This document shows positions 8,459 through 16,517 of a DNA stretch of 64,000 nt, in pieces. Source of the DNA: Solidesulfovibrio carbinoliphilus subsp. oakridgensis. GTDB lineage: Bacteria > Desulfobacterota > Desulfovibrionia > Desulfovibrionales > Desulfovibrionaceae. The position numbers were made by a program, and so were the translations under genes. The notes beneath the pieces are model-generated. The model searched no databases. It was not told the origin of the DNA and saw only the letters and a list, made by a program, of their open reading frames with translations. Position 1 is the first letter of the stretch, and the number at the start of each line of letters is the position of its first letter. The stretch lies in NCBI RefSeq assembly GCF_000177215.2, contig NZ_CM001368.1:3665625-3729624 (forward strand), in the 5' to 3' direction.

Positions 8459-8881
8459 ATGGACTTCACGTTCAAGCTGGAGGGGGAGTCCGGGCGGCGC
8501 GCCGCCCACCGCGAGCGTGTGCGCGGCCTGACGGCGTTTCTGGAAGACCGCGGGGACGAGCCCTACGTCGTCCACGACGTCAGCGCCTCGGGACTGGCCC
8601 TGGTCGACCCCGGAGGGACGCTTGTCGCCGGCACGGCCGGCCGCCTGACCCTGCGCCTCGGCCAGAAGACGCTTGTCGCGGGCCTGCCGGTTCTGGTGGT
8701 GCGCGCCTCCGGCGGCGAACTGGCCGGCCTGGCCTTCGGGCCGCTTTCCCTGCGCCAGGAAGCCTGGCTCGACAAGATGGTCCTGGAAATACAAAAACGG
8801 CGTATCGACCTGCGCAAGGCGCGGGATGCGGCCGGAAACCCTGAGCATAAGAAGACGGATCGTGCCGACGAACAAACATAA
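8459..8881 (+). CDS. PilZ domain protein
   Basis: 140 residues. The PilZ signature is split as usual: an Arg-rich start (AAHRERVRG) and DVSASGLAL about 25 residues later, followed by the barrel strands with a Gly-rich GGELAGLAFGPL. These residues bind cyclic di-GMP in the family. Directly behind motAB, it probably tunes the stator in response to c-di-GMP, as YcgR-type proteins do, though here it lacks a YcgR N-terminal domain. ATG 8459 follows GGGAGGCCGGC. The end overlaps the biotin carboxylase start. Confidence 0.75.
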   Translation: MDFTFKLEGESGRRAAHRERVRGLTAFLEDRGDEPYVVHDVSASGLALVDPGGTLVAGTAGRLTLRLGQKTLVAGLPVLVVRASGGELAGLAFGPLSLRQEAWLDKMVLEIQKRRIDLRKARDAAGNPEHKKTDRADEQT

Positions 8882-10280
8882 AGTCCTGGTGGCCAACCGG
8901 GGCGAGATCGCCATGCGTATTATCCAGGCTTGCGTTTCGCTCGGCCTGGATTTTGTTTGTATTCACACCAAGGCCGACGAGGCGTCCGGGCACCTGGCCC
9001 TGGCCCGGTCCATCGGCGGCCCGGATTGCGCCTACCGCGTCAGTTCCTACCACGACGCCAACGAGATCCTGGCCGTGGCCGACCACGCCGGGGCCACCGC
9101 CATCCACCCGGGCTACGGCTTTTTCGCCGAGGACTTCCGCTTCGCCCGCCGCGTGGCCGAGCGGTCCCGCAGCCTCATCTTCATCGGCCCCTCCTGGCGG
9201 ATCATCCGGTCCCTCGGCGACAAGATCAACACCAAGCGCCTGGCCCGGAGCCTGTCCATCCCCACCGTGCCCGGCTCCGACCGGCCGGTCTACGACGAGC
9301 TCGAGGCCGAGGAGATCGCCGAAACCCTCTTCGCCTTCCAGGCCGAGCAGGGGATCAGCAACTCCGTGGTCCTGGTCAAGGCCTCGGCCGGCGGCGGCGG
9401 CATGGGTATCGAGGAAATCTACGACATCGACCAGTTCAAGACCGTCTACCGGCGCATCCGCAACTACGCCAAGCGCCAGTTCCACGACGAGGGCGTCCTG
9501 ATCGAGCAGCGGATTTTCGACTTCAACCACCTCGAAGTCCAGATCGTGGCCGACCGCACGGGCAAGGGCATCGTGCATTTCGGCACCCGAAACTGCACCA
9601 TCCAGTCGACCGGCCGGCAAAAGCGCGTGGAAGTGGCCCCGGGCTTCCGGCCCGGCGAGGTCGATTACGCCTTTGACGCCGAGAAGCTCCTGGACGACAT
9701 CACGGGCTATTCCCTGGCCATGGCCCGGGAGGTCGGCTACGACAACGTCGGCACCTGGGAGTGGATCGTCTCGCCGACAGGCCAGCCCTTCCTCATGGAG
9801 GTCAACACCCGCATCCAGGTGGAAAACGGGGTGTCGGCCGTCATTTCGCGCGTCAAGGGCCAGGACGGGGTCAACCTCATCGCCGAGCAGATTCGCCTTG
9901 GCCTCGGCCAACCCATGGGGTATGACCAGACGGACATCACGTTTGCGGGCGTCGGCATCGAATACCGCATCATCGCCGAGGACCCGGCCAACCGCTTCAC
10001 GCCCTGGGTCGGGCGCATCGACCAGTTCCTCGCGCCCACGCTGCCGTGGGCCAAGCTGCACACCCACATCCCCCTGGACGCGCCCTACGAAATCCCTACG
10101 GAATACGACCCCAACCTGGCCCTGGCCATCGTCTGGGGCGCGGATTTGGCCGAGGCCAAAAAGCGCGGCGTGGCCTACCTGGACGAGCTGACCTTGTCCG
10201 GCGCCGACGGCGCGGGGCTGGAGCTCAAGTCCAACGTCCGGTTCCTCAGGGACAAGACCGCCACGATCCTGCAATTCTAA
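8862..10280 (+). CDS. accC: Biotin carboxylase-like subunit (divergent)
   Basis: 472 residues. Biotin carboxylase N-terminal domain (KVLVANRGEIAMRII, about 5-110), ATP-grasp domain with the Gly-rich loop KASAGGGGMGIEEI, and C-terminal domain with YRIIAEDP. It should use ATP and bicarbonate to carboxylate biotin. Differences from E. coli AccC are clear: NCTIQSTGRQKRVEVAP for CSMQRRHQKVVEEAP, keeping the Lys, and EVNTRIQVENGVS where most have MNTRIQVEHPVT (His to Asn). GTG 8862 is the only start that keeps the N-terminal motif; it overlaps the PilZ gene by 20 bases and its ribosome-binding site is weak. The next genes supply the carboxyltransferase and biotinyl domains. Confidence 0.8.
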   Translation: MPTNKHKVLVANRGEIAMRIIQACVSLGLDFVCIHTKADEASGHLALARSIGGPDCAYRVSSYHDANEILAVADHAGATAIHPGYGFFAEDFRFARRVAERSRSLIFIGPSWRIIRSLGDKINTKRLARSLSIPTVPGSDRPVYDELEAEEIAETLFAFQAEQGISNSVVLVKASAGGGGMGIEEIYDIDQFKTVYRRIRNYAKRQFHDEGVLIEQRIFDFNHLEVQIVADRTGKGIVHFGTRNCTIQSTGRQKRVEVAPGFRPGEVDYAFDAEKLLDDITGYSLAMAREVGYDNVGTWEWIVSPTGQPFLMEVNTRIQVENGVSAVISRVKGQDGVNLIAEQIRLGLGQPMGYDQTDITFAGVGIEYRIIAEDPANRFTPWVGRIDQFLAPTLPWAKLHTHIPLDAPYEIPTEYDPNLALAIVWGADLAEAKKRGVAYLDELTLSGADGAGLELKSNVRFLRDKTATILQF

Positions 10281-10366
10281 CGTCCCGGTCCGCGCGCCGG
10301 GCCGCGTCCGGCGCAGAGCCGGCCGCCGGCCGGCTTGCGGACCGGCGTTTTCGGGAATACGCCATT

Positions 10367-12613
10367 ATGGAAATCGAAAAGCGCATCGTCGAACTGACTG
10401 ATCGCCTAAGCTACATAAAAGACGTCTTCGGCGGCCGGGAAAACGCCAACATCGCGCTCATGCAGGCCCGGCTCGGCGAATTCGCCGCCAGGGCCGAGGT
10501 TGCGCCCGGCGAAAAAGCCCAGATGCTGCGGCAGATCGAGGATCTGTTCGTCTTCCTGGAGAAAAAGCTCGACGACGAGCTCATCCCCATGGACATGGTC
10601 CGCATCGTCCGCCACCCGGCCCGCGTGAGCCTCAAGGACATCCTCGAAAACGTCTACGACAACTACACCGAGATCGGCGGCCAGGACGAATACTCCATCG
10701 ACCCGAGCATGCTGATCGCCCGGGCCTACATCACCCGCCGCCGGGGCGACAAGGTCATAAACCAGCCCGTCATGGTCATTGGCCAGGAGAAGGGCCACGG
10801 CCAGGAATTCAGAAACGGCGGCTCGGTCAAGCCCTGGGGCAACGCCAAGGCCCTGCAATACATGAAGGTGGCCGAGACCGAGCGGATTCCCATCCACACC
10901 TACGTCTTCACCCCGGGCGCCTATCCGGTGGAGGATTTCCCGGGCGCGGCCCAGCAGATCGCACGCAACCTCTACGAAATGGGCGGCCTTCGCGTGCCGG
11001 TCGTGTCCGTCATCTCCGAGGGCGGCTCGGGCGGGGCCGAGGCCATCGGCCTTTCCGACGTGCGCCTCATGCTCTCGCGCGGCTACTATTCGGTCATCTC
11101 CCCGGAAGGGGCGGCCGCCATCGAGGCCGGCATCCGCCAGGGCCAGCGCGTGGCGCCGGAGCTGATCGAGGCCTGCGCCAAGCGGCTCAACATCACCGCC
11201 GCCGACAACCTGCGCATGGGCTATATCGACAAGGTGGTGGAAGAGCCGCCCCTTGGCGCCCGGCCCCATCACTACGATTTCTTCAAGGACCTGCGCCAGG
11301 AGGTCGTCCGGGCCACGGACCAAGTCTTTCTCGGCATCGCCGGGTTCAAGCTCTTCCGGGCCATGGTCGCCTCCCGTCGCAAGGACAATGACGCCGAAAG
11401 CATGTTCGTGCGCTGGACCCTCGACGACGCCGCGGCCGACCGGCTGGTCTGGCGGCGCTACCGCAAGTACCGCCGCATGTCCGAAACGGCCTTCCGCGAC
11501 GGCCAGCCTTCGGGCGCGCGCATGGCCTCCCGGGCCCAGAGCCTGCTGTGGTCCGGCTACTCGTTTATCCGCTACGACTTTCTCGGCAAGCACGCCAAAC
11601 GGCTGGCCAAGACCGTGGGCGACCTGGAAGCCGAAGTCCGGCTCGTGGGCAACCGGCTGACCGCGCCGCTGCGAAAGGGCCGCGACAAGAACGCGCCGGT
11701 CGTCTGCGACCCGGAAAAAAGCCGCATGCTGGTCGAACTGTCCCAGCCCGAGCAGGGAGCCTGCCTGGAGGACTTCGGCTGGCGCTACGTCAGCCCCAAG
11801 GCCGCCGAGGACAAGGCCGTCACCTGCCCGGAATCCAAGACCTACGGCTGCCCGGACCTGTGGGCCCCGGACCTCTACGGCGACTTCGCCGGCGTGTGCG
11901 TCCACTGCGGCCACCACTTTCCCATGGAATACCAGTGGGTACTCGGCAACGTCTTCGACCCGGCCTCGGTGGTGGAATACGACGCCGAAATCGAGGCCGG
12001 AAACCCCCTCGACTACCCCGGCTTCGAGGACAAGCTCGACGCGGCCAAGGAGAAGACCGGCCGCAAGTCCGGCTGCGTGTCCCTTGACGCCAAGATCGAC
12101 GGGATCAAGATCGTCTCCACCGTCCTTTATTCCGCCTTTCGCGGCGGCTCGGTCGGCGCGGCCGAGGGTGAGAAGTTCATCCGGGCCCTGGCCCGGGCCC
12201 GCCGCCGCCATTTCCCGTTTCTGGCCTATGTCCACGGCACGGCCGGCATCCGCATCCAGGAGAGCCTAAACGGGCTCATCCAGATGCCCCGGGTCACCCT
12301 GGCCGTGCGCCGCTACATTGAGGCCGGCGGCCTCTACGTGGTCCTTTACGACACCAATTCCTACGCCGGCCCGGTGGCCAGTTTCCTTGGCTGTTCACCC
12401 TACCAGTTCTCGGTCCGCTCGGCCAACATCGGCTTCGCCGGGCCGGGCGTCATCAAGGAAACCACCGGCATCGACATCCCGCCCGACTACCACCGGGCCC
12501 ACAACGCCCTGGCCCGGGGCCACATCCAGGGCATCTGGGACCGCCGCGAGATCCGCAAGAACTTAAAGCAGGTTCTTTTGACGATCGGCGGCCGGAATCT
12601 GTACTACCGGTAG
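10367..12613 (+). CDS. Acetyl-CoA carboxylase carboxyltransferase, fused alpha-beta
   Basis: 748 residues. Residues about 1-300 are AccA-like: VIGQEKGHGQEFRNGGSVKP, TPGAYPVEDFPGAAQQIARNL, ISEGGSGGAEAIGLSDV and YYSVISPEGAAAIEAG. A basic linker (about 330-460) follows. Then comes an AccD-like half with a Cys cluster (CPESKTYGC and CVHCGHH, zinc-finger position), AFRGGSVGAAEGEKFIRA, YVHGTAGIRIQESLNG and FAGPGVIKETTGI. The order alpha then beta is the reverse of the DNA order of many accDA operons. The substrate is presumed to be acetyl-CoA, making malonyl-CoA for fatty-acid synthesis; another acyl-CoA is possible. ATG 10367 starts the alpha helix block. Confidence 0.85.
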   Translation: MEIEKRIVELTDRLSYIKDVFGGRENANIALMQARLGEFAARAEVAPGEKAQMLRQIEDLFVFLEKKLDDELIPMDMVRIVRHPARVSLKDILENVYDNYTEIGGQDEYSIDPSMLIARAYITRRRGDKVINQPVMVIGQEKGHGQEFRNGGSVKPWGNAKALQYMKVAETERIPIHTYVFTPGAYPVEDFPGAAQQIARNLYEMGGLRVPVVSVISEGGSGGAEAIGLSDVRLMLSRGYYSVISPEGAAAIEAGIRQGQRVAPELIEACAKRLNITAADNLRMGYIDKVVEEPPLGARPHHYDFFKDLRQEVVRATDQVFLGIAGFKLFRAMVASRRKDNDAESMFVRWTLDDAAADRLVWRRYRKYRRMSETAFRDGQPSGARMASRAQSLLWSGYSFIRYDFLGKHAKRLAKTVGDLEAEVRLVGNRLTAPLRKGRDKNAPVVCDPEKSRMLVELSQPEQGACLEDFGWRYVSPKAAEDKAVTCPESKTYGCPDLWAPDLYGDFAGVCVHCGHHFPMEYQWVLGNVFDPASVVEYDAEIEAGNPLDYPGFEDKLDAAKEKTGRKSGCVSLDAKIDGIKIVSTVLYSAFRGGSVGAAEGEKFIRALARARRRHFPFLAYVHGTAGIRIQESLNGLIQMPRVTLAVRRYIEAGGLYVVLYDTNSYAGPVASFLGCSPYQFSVRSANIGFAGPGVIKETTGIDIPPDYHRAHNALARGHIQGIWDRREIRKNLKQVLLTIGGRNLYYR

Positions 12614-12883
12614 GGGAGCAGAAGAGGGAGATGCCTCCGGCGGCCGGGGGAACCCTTTTTGAAAAAAGGGTTCCCCCGGACCCCTTCCCAAAAACTTTTG
12701 GCCGGCTTCGCGAGTTGCGCGGGGGCCTGTCGCCCCATTCGGGTGGGTCCGGGAGGGGGTGACCCCCTCCCGGCCGCCGGAGGCATCTTCCTCTTCCCTC
12801 CGGCTGGTTGCGCAACCTGCCGCAGCGATGTAACAACCCATGAAACTCCAAAGCCGCGCCAAGGCGGCCGAGGGGGGAAGATC
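12614..12883. repeat. Hairpin plus inverted copies of the palindromic repeat, copy 2
   Basis: A plus-oriented repeat start (GATGCCTCCGGCGGCCGG, 12630-12647) runs into a 15-bp perfect stem (12646-12660 with 12663-12677). A minus-oriented copy follows (about 12743-12793). The region lies inside the carboxylase gene cluster, between the carboxyltransferase and biotinyl genes. It could reduce downstream transcription. Confidence 0.8.
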
Positions 12884-13534
12884 GTGATCGACGTCAAAGC
12901 CCTGCTCGAAGACATCAAGGCCGCGCCCTACGAGGAGATCGTGGTCACGGCCCCGCACACCGGCACGGTCCGCTTCGCCGGCGTCGAGCCCGGCACCCGG
13001 GTGGCCGGGGTGTCCGGCACCTACGACGAAAAGCCGGGCACGCTTCTCGCCAAGCTGACCCGCGAACGCAACGACAAGCCCCTTTTCGCCGACGCCAAGG
13101 GGGTTGTCGGCGAGGTGCGCCGGGAGCTGGAAGGCACTTTTGTCGAAGCCGGCACGCCGCTTCTGGTCATCCGCCACTTCCTGTCCAAAGACGAGGTCAT
13201 CGCCTCGATCTTAAAAAAGGTGCTGCATCTGTTCAGCGCCCCCGAGCGGGCCAAGTACTACTTCATCCCGAGCGTGGACAAGAAGATCAAGGCCTCGGGC
13301 CCCCGCTCGGTCACGGTCAAGCCCGGCATGGAGCTTTTCATCGTCTCCCGGATGAAGCGGGAGAAGCCGCTTGTGTATGAAGGCCCGGAAGGCATCATCT
13401 ACGCGGTCTATTTCCAGTACGACCAGAACGTGGACCAGGGCGCGCCGCTCGTTGGCGTCTGTCCCGAATCCCAGACCGATCTGATCCAGGACGTGGTCAA
13501 CCGGGTGCGCACGGACTGGGAAGAAGGGGAGTAG
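12884..13534 (+). CDS. Biotinyl/lipoyl-domain protein, probable biotin carrier of the carboxylase
   Basis: 216 residues from GTG 12884 with GGGGGGA upstream. Two biotinyl-like folds are visible. The N-terminal one (about 20-97, VTAPHTGTVRFAGV to GTFVEAGTPLLVI) has no Lys at the acceptor position. The C-terminal one (about 140-193) has SRMKREKPLV followed by EGIIYAVYFQYDQNVDQGAPL. Lys158 there lies 12 residues before the Gly of EGIIYAV, the same spacing as the biotinylated Lys of an AMKM motif. So Lys158 is the likely carrier residue, in an unusual RMKR context. Position after biotin carboxylase and carboxyltransferase supports the BCCP role; biotinylation itself is inferred. Confidence 0.65.
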   Translation: MIDVKALLEDIKAAPYEEIVVTAPHTGTVRFAGVEPGTRVAGVSGTYDEKPGTLLAKLTRERNDKPLFADAKGVVGEVRRELEGTFVEAGTPLLVIRHFLSKDEVIASILKKVLHLFSAPERAKYYFIPSVDKKIKASGPRSVTVKPGMELFIVSRMKREKPLVYEGPEGIIYAVYFQYDQNVDQGAPLVGVCPESQTDLIQDVVNRVRTDWEEGE

Positions 13535-13536
13535 CC

Positions 13537-13884
13537 ATGGGCAAGTTCCTGCAAGTCCGAGTGACGGTCGCCACCTACGACGAGACTGCGGCCGAGGATC
13601 GCTACGCCAAACTCTACGCCCTGGCCTGGCCCCCGGCCGCGACCCCGGCCGGGGGGCCCAAGGGGCTCCTCCAGCTGACCGACGCCCTGGACGACCGGGT
13701 GCGCCTCGGCGACCTGCCGGGCTCGGACCGGGCGGCCCTTCTGCCCGGAGTGGAGCGGGCCATGGCTCTCAAAGCCGCCCTGGAGGCGGCCCTTGGCGAC
13801 CGCGACCCCAAGACCGCCGACCGGCTCACCTACGATCTGGAAGACGCCCTGGCCGAGCTCGAAAAGTTCGCGCCCGGCAAATAA
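13537..13884 (+). CDS. Small uncharacterised protein in the carboxylase cluster
   Basis: 115 residues, soluble, with a beta-rich N-terminus ([16 protein letters not shown]) and a helical C-terminus rich in Ala, Leu and acidic residues. No recognised family. It starts three bases after the biotinyl protein stop with GGGGAG in the overlap, so it is co-translated with the carboxylase genes and might be an accessory factor. Nothing in the sequence shows catalysis. Confidence 0.7.
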   Translation: MGKFLQVRVTVATYDETAAEDRYAKLYALAWPPAATPAGGPKGLLQLTDALDDRVRLGDLPGSDRAALLPGVERAMALKAALEAALGDRDPKTADRLTYDLEDALAELEKFAPGK

Positions 13885-13924
13885 CTTTTTTTACCATCCC
13901 GCGCGGCGCGCGAAGGAGGCCGGC

Positions 13925-14488
13925 ATGGCCGGAAGCATCAATAAAGTCATTCTGGTCGGCCGGCTCGGCCAGGACCCCAAGCTCACCTATCTGGCCTCCG
14001 GGAGCCCGGTGGCCGAGTTCAGCGTGGCCACGGACGAGTCCTACAAGGATCGCGAAGGCAACAAGCAGGAAAAGACCGAGTGGCACCGGGTCAAGGTGTT
14101 CGGCCGCTCGGCGGAATTCTGCAACAATTACCTGACAAAGGGCCGTCTGGTCTACATCGAGGGGACGCTTCGCACCCGCAGCTGGGAAGACCAGCAAGGG
14201 CAGAAGCGCTACACCACCGAGGTGGTGGTGACCGGCCCGGGCCATACCGTCCAGGGGCTTGATTCCCGTGGCCAGGCGTCCGAGGCCCCCATGGGCGAGG
14301 AGGGCGGCTTCCAGCCCCGCCGCGCCCCCCAGCAGGGAGGTGGCGGCGGTGGTCAGGGCGGCGCGCCGCGCGGGAACTACGGCGGCCAGGGCCAGTCGGG
14401 CGGCTCCCGGCAGCAGCCCTATCCGGATGAGGACCAGGGCCCGGCCTTCCCCTCCGAAGCCTCGGGCATGGACGACGTGCCGTTTTAG
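13925..14488 (+). CDS. ssb: Single-stranded DNA-binding protein
   Basis: 187 residues. OB-fold domain about 1-110 with [36 protein letters not shown] and [16 protein letters not shown] Gly/Gln-rich disordered tail follows, ending MDDVPF, the acidic tip that docks partner proteins. It covers ssDNA in replication, repair and recombination. ATG 13925 has GAAGGAGG upstream. A terminator follows at 14511. Confidence 0.95.
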   Translation: MAGSINKVILVGRLGQDPKLTYLASGSPVAEFSVATDESYKDREGNKQEKTEWHRVKVFGRSAEFCNNYLTKGRLVYIEGTLRTRSWEDQQGQKRYTTEVVVTGPGHTVQGLDSRGQASEAPMGEEGGFQPRRAPQQGGGGGGQGGAPRGNYGGQGQSGGSRQQPYPDEDQGPAFPSEASGMDDVPF

Positions 14489-14510
14489 ACAGCCGTTTCC
14501 CGAAACGATG

Positions 14511-14556
14511 ACGGGCCGCAGGGAGTTTTTCCTTGCGGCCCGTTTTTATTTTTTAC
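14511..14556 (+). terminator. Rho-independent terminator after ssb
   Basis: ACGGGCCGCA pairs with TGCGGCCCGT, and TTTTATTTTTT follows. It ends the carboxylase-ssb transcript. Confidence 0.9.
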
Positions 14557-14584
14557 GTTGTAGGGAAGGGGCGTCTGGGCGGCG

Positions 14585-15376
14585 TCAGGCCATCATATCC
14601 ACGGAAGCGGGCGCGGACGGCGTCTGGGCGGCCTGCTGTACGGCGTAGGCCGCGCCAGGGACGTTCATTACGGCGGCCGGTGCTGCCGCCGTGGCCGCAT
14701 CGGCAGGCGTTTCGGAGGATGTCGGGGAAGGCTGCGCGGCGTTTTCCCCGGCGGTTTCGGTGGCCGGCGTCGTGGGGAATTCGGAAGATGCCGCGTCTTG
14801 GGCGCCGGCGCTTGTTCCGGCGTCGGCCGCTGCGGAGGCATCGGTCTTCCCGGTCGTGTCGGTCTGGCCGCCTTCGGTCGTTTCGTCCTGCGGCGTGGTC
14901 GCTTCTTCCGCCCGCTGTTCGATGTCTTCCTTGAGGTCGTCCAGGTTCCTGGCCGACTCGTCCGCGAATTCGTCCTCGGTCGTGCGCTTCACTCCGTCTT
15001 CCACCCGGTGCTGCATAAGGGTTGCGGCGACGTACGTTCCATCCCCGCTGGAAACCTGCGTCGTGGATTGCAGGAGGGAGTACTGGGCGGAAAGCCCGTC
15101 GAGCAGAGCCCCCATTCTGTCCCCGAAGCTGTTAGCGGTTTCGAGACTTGAAAGAGTCGCTGTTATGTATTTCGATGGGGTGGAGTCGGTTGTGACGAAG
15201 TTGTTGGCCAGCAGATGCGACGTCTTCGAGGCCGTGGTCCCCATGCTCCGCTGGTAGCCGTGGTTGTCCGCCGCGCCGGTCTGGGGCGGGGTGGTCGCGG
15301 ACGACGCTTGCTTCCAGGCCGTCCGGGCCGCGAACGAAGCGGTCGCGCTTCCGATGTCCATGCCGATCACCCGCAT
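14585..15376 (-). CDS. Uncharacterised protein with a sigma-28-like promoter
   Basis: 263 residues (or 258 if ATG 15361, MDIGSATASFAART, is used; the upstream GAGGG sits too close to the first ATG but well placed for the second). The N-terminal half is Ser/Thr/Gln-rich and helical (residues 25-140). The C-terminal half is a low-complexity Ala/Thr/Pro/Glu segment. No signal peptide or known domain. A sigma-28-like promoter at 15431-15458 suggests expression with flagellar genes, and the composition resembles small flagellum-associated or secreted cell-surface proteins. That role is inference only. Confidence 0.6.
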   Translation of the reverse strand: MRVIGMDIGSATASFAARTAWKQASSATTPPQTGAADNHGYQRSMGTTASKTSHLLANNFVTTDSTPSKYITATLSSLETANSFGDRMGALLDGLSAQYSLLQSTTQVSSGDGTYVAATLMQHRVEDGVKRTTEDEFADESARNLDDLKEDIEQRAEEATTPQDETTEGGQTDTTGKTDASAAADAGTSAGAQDAASSEFPTTPATETAGENAAQPSPTSSETPADAATAAAPAAVMNVPGAAYAVQQAAQTPSAPASVDMMA

Positions 15377-15430
15377 CCCTCATCGAATTTCATTTATTCA
15401 TGCCTATTTTCGCGTCAGTCATCACGTTTC

Positions 15431-15458
15431 CTATCGGCTGCTTGCGTGGGAAACTATA
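15431..15458 (-). promoter_or_regulatory. Candidate sigma-28 (FliA) promoter
   Basis: On the minus strand TATAGTTT, 12 bases, GCCGATAG. The enterobacterial FliA consensus is TAAAGTTT-N11-GCCGATAA, so there are two mismatches and one extra spacer base. It lies about 55 bases upstream of the 15376 start. Confidence 0.45.
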
Positions 15459-15590
15459 GGCCTTGGTCCATGGCGGGCCTGCGGCATAACGAGCGGCCGC
15501 TGGCGTCCCGATTCCGGCCCCGGCCATGTGGCGGCTTTCCACCGTCCCGCCCGGGGCGGTCAAAGAGGAGACGGGCCTGGGGCGATGCAC

Positions 15591-16340
15591 TTACGCGCAG
15601 TAGCCGCCGTCAATGTTGAGCGTGGCCCCGGTGATGTACGACGCCGCCGGGCCGGCCAAAAAGACGATGCCGGCCGCCACCTCCTCGGGGCGCCCGTAGC
15701 GCTTGAAGGCGGTCATGGCCTTCACGATGGCGGCGAAGTCGCCGGAGTCGGGATTCATGTCGGTTTCGATGGGACCGGGCTGCACCACGTTGACCGTGAT
15801 GTTCCGCTTGGCCAAGTCGTGGGCCGCGCCCCGGGCGAAGGCGGCCACCGCGCCCTTGGTGGCGGCGTAGTCGGCAAACCCCGGGAAGCCGAGCCGGACG
15901 GCCGCGGTCGAACCGACCAGCACGATGCGCCCGCCGTCGGTGATCACCCTGGCCGCGGCCCGGACGAGGGCCGCCACGCCGGTCATGTTGACCGCGTATT
16001 CCCGGTCCAGGGCGGCCAGGTCCGGCGCCTCGTCGTCCAGGGGGCTCAAGGTGCCCACGCCCGCGTTGACGACCAGGATGTCCAGCCGGCCGAACCGTTC
16101 GACCACGGCGGCGACGAGGCCGGCCGCGCCGGCGCGATCGGCCTGGTCGGCGGCAAAGGCCGCCGCGCGCACCCCAAACGCCTCCAATTCCTTGACCATC
16201 GCCTGGGCCTTATCGGCCGAGGCCACGTAGCTTATGGCCACATCCGCGCCGTGTTCGGCCAGGGCCCGGGCCGTGGCCGCGCCAATGCCGCGCGAGCCGC
16301 CGGTGACGAGGGCGATTTTTCCTGCCAGATCCTTGCACAT
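15591..16340 (-). CDS. Short-chain dehydrogenase/reductase
   Basis: 249 residues, classical SDR. NAD(P)-binding motif TGGSRGIG (about 14-21), NAG in VVNAGVG, and catalytic Ser-Tyr-Lys as VGSTAAV and YAATKGAVA. The C-terminal ITGATLNIDGGYCA is typical of FabG-like 3-oxoacyl reductases, but so many SDRs share it that the substrate cannot be named. ATG 16340 with GGGAG upstream. It stands alone, with a palindromic repeat between it and the metal ATPase. Confidence 0.9.
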   Translation of the reverse strand: MCKDLAGKIALVTGGSRGIGAATARALAEHGADVAISYVASADKAQAMVKELEAFGVRAAAFAADQADRAGAAGLVAAVVERFGRLDILVVNAGVGTLSPLDDEAPDLAALDREYAVNMTGVAALVRAAARVITDGGRIVLVGSTAAVRLGFPGFADYAATKGAVAAFARGAAHDLAKRNITVNVVQPGPIETDMNPDSGDFAAIVKAMTAFKRYGRPEEVAAGIVFLAGPAASYITGATLNIDGGYCA

Positions 16341-16448
16341 AAAACGTCTCCCTCTGTTCGGGTAAGGATTTTCGAGTCCTATCCCGGCATACGGAGACCG
16401 GCCACAGGCGTCAAACGAATTTCTGGTGACGTGCGAAGGAACATCCAC

Positions 16449-16508
16449 CCCGTTGGGGAGGGTCCGGGAGGGGGTGGAAAATCCCCTCCCGGCCGCCGGA
16501 GGCATTCT
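16449..16508 (-). repeat. Palindromic intergenic repeat, copy 3
   Basis: Minus orientation: ends in ...CCCTCCCGGCCGCCGGAGGCATTC on the plus strand, with a GGGAGGGGG/TCCCCTCCC stem. It follows the 3' end of the zntA-like gene. Confidence 0.85.
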
Positions 16509-16517
16509 TTTCTTTTC

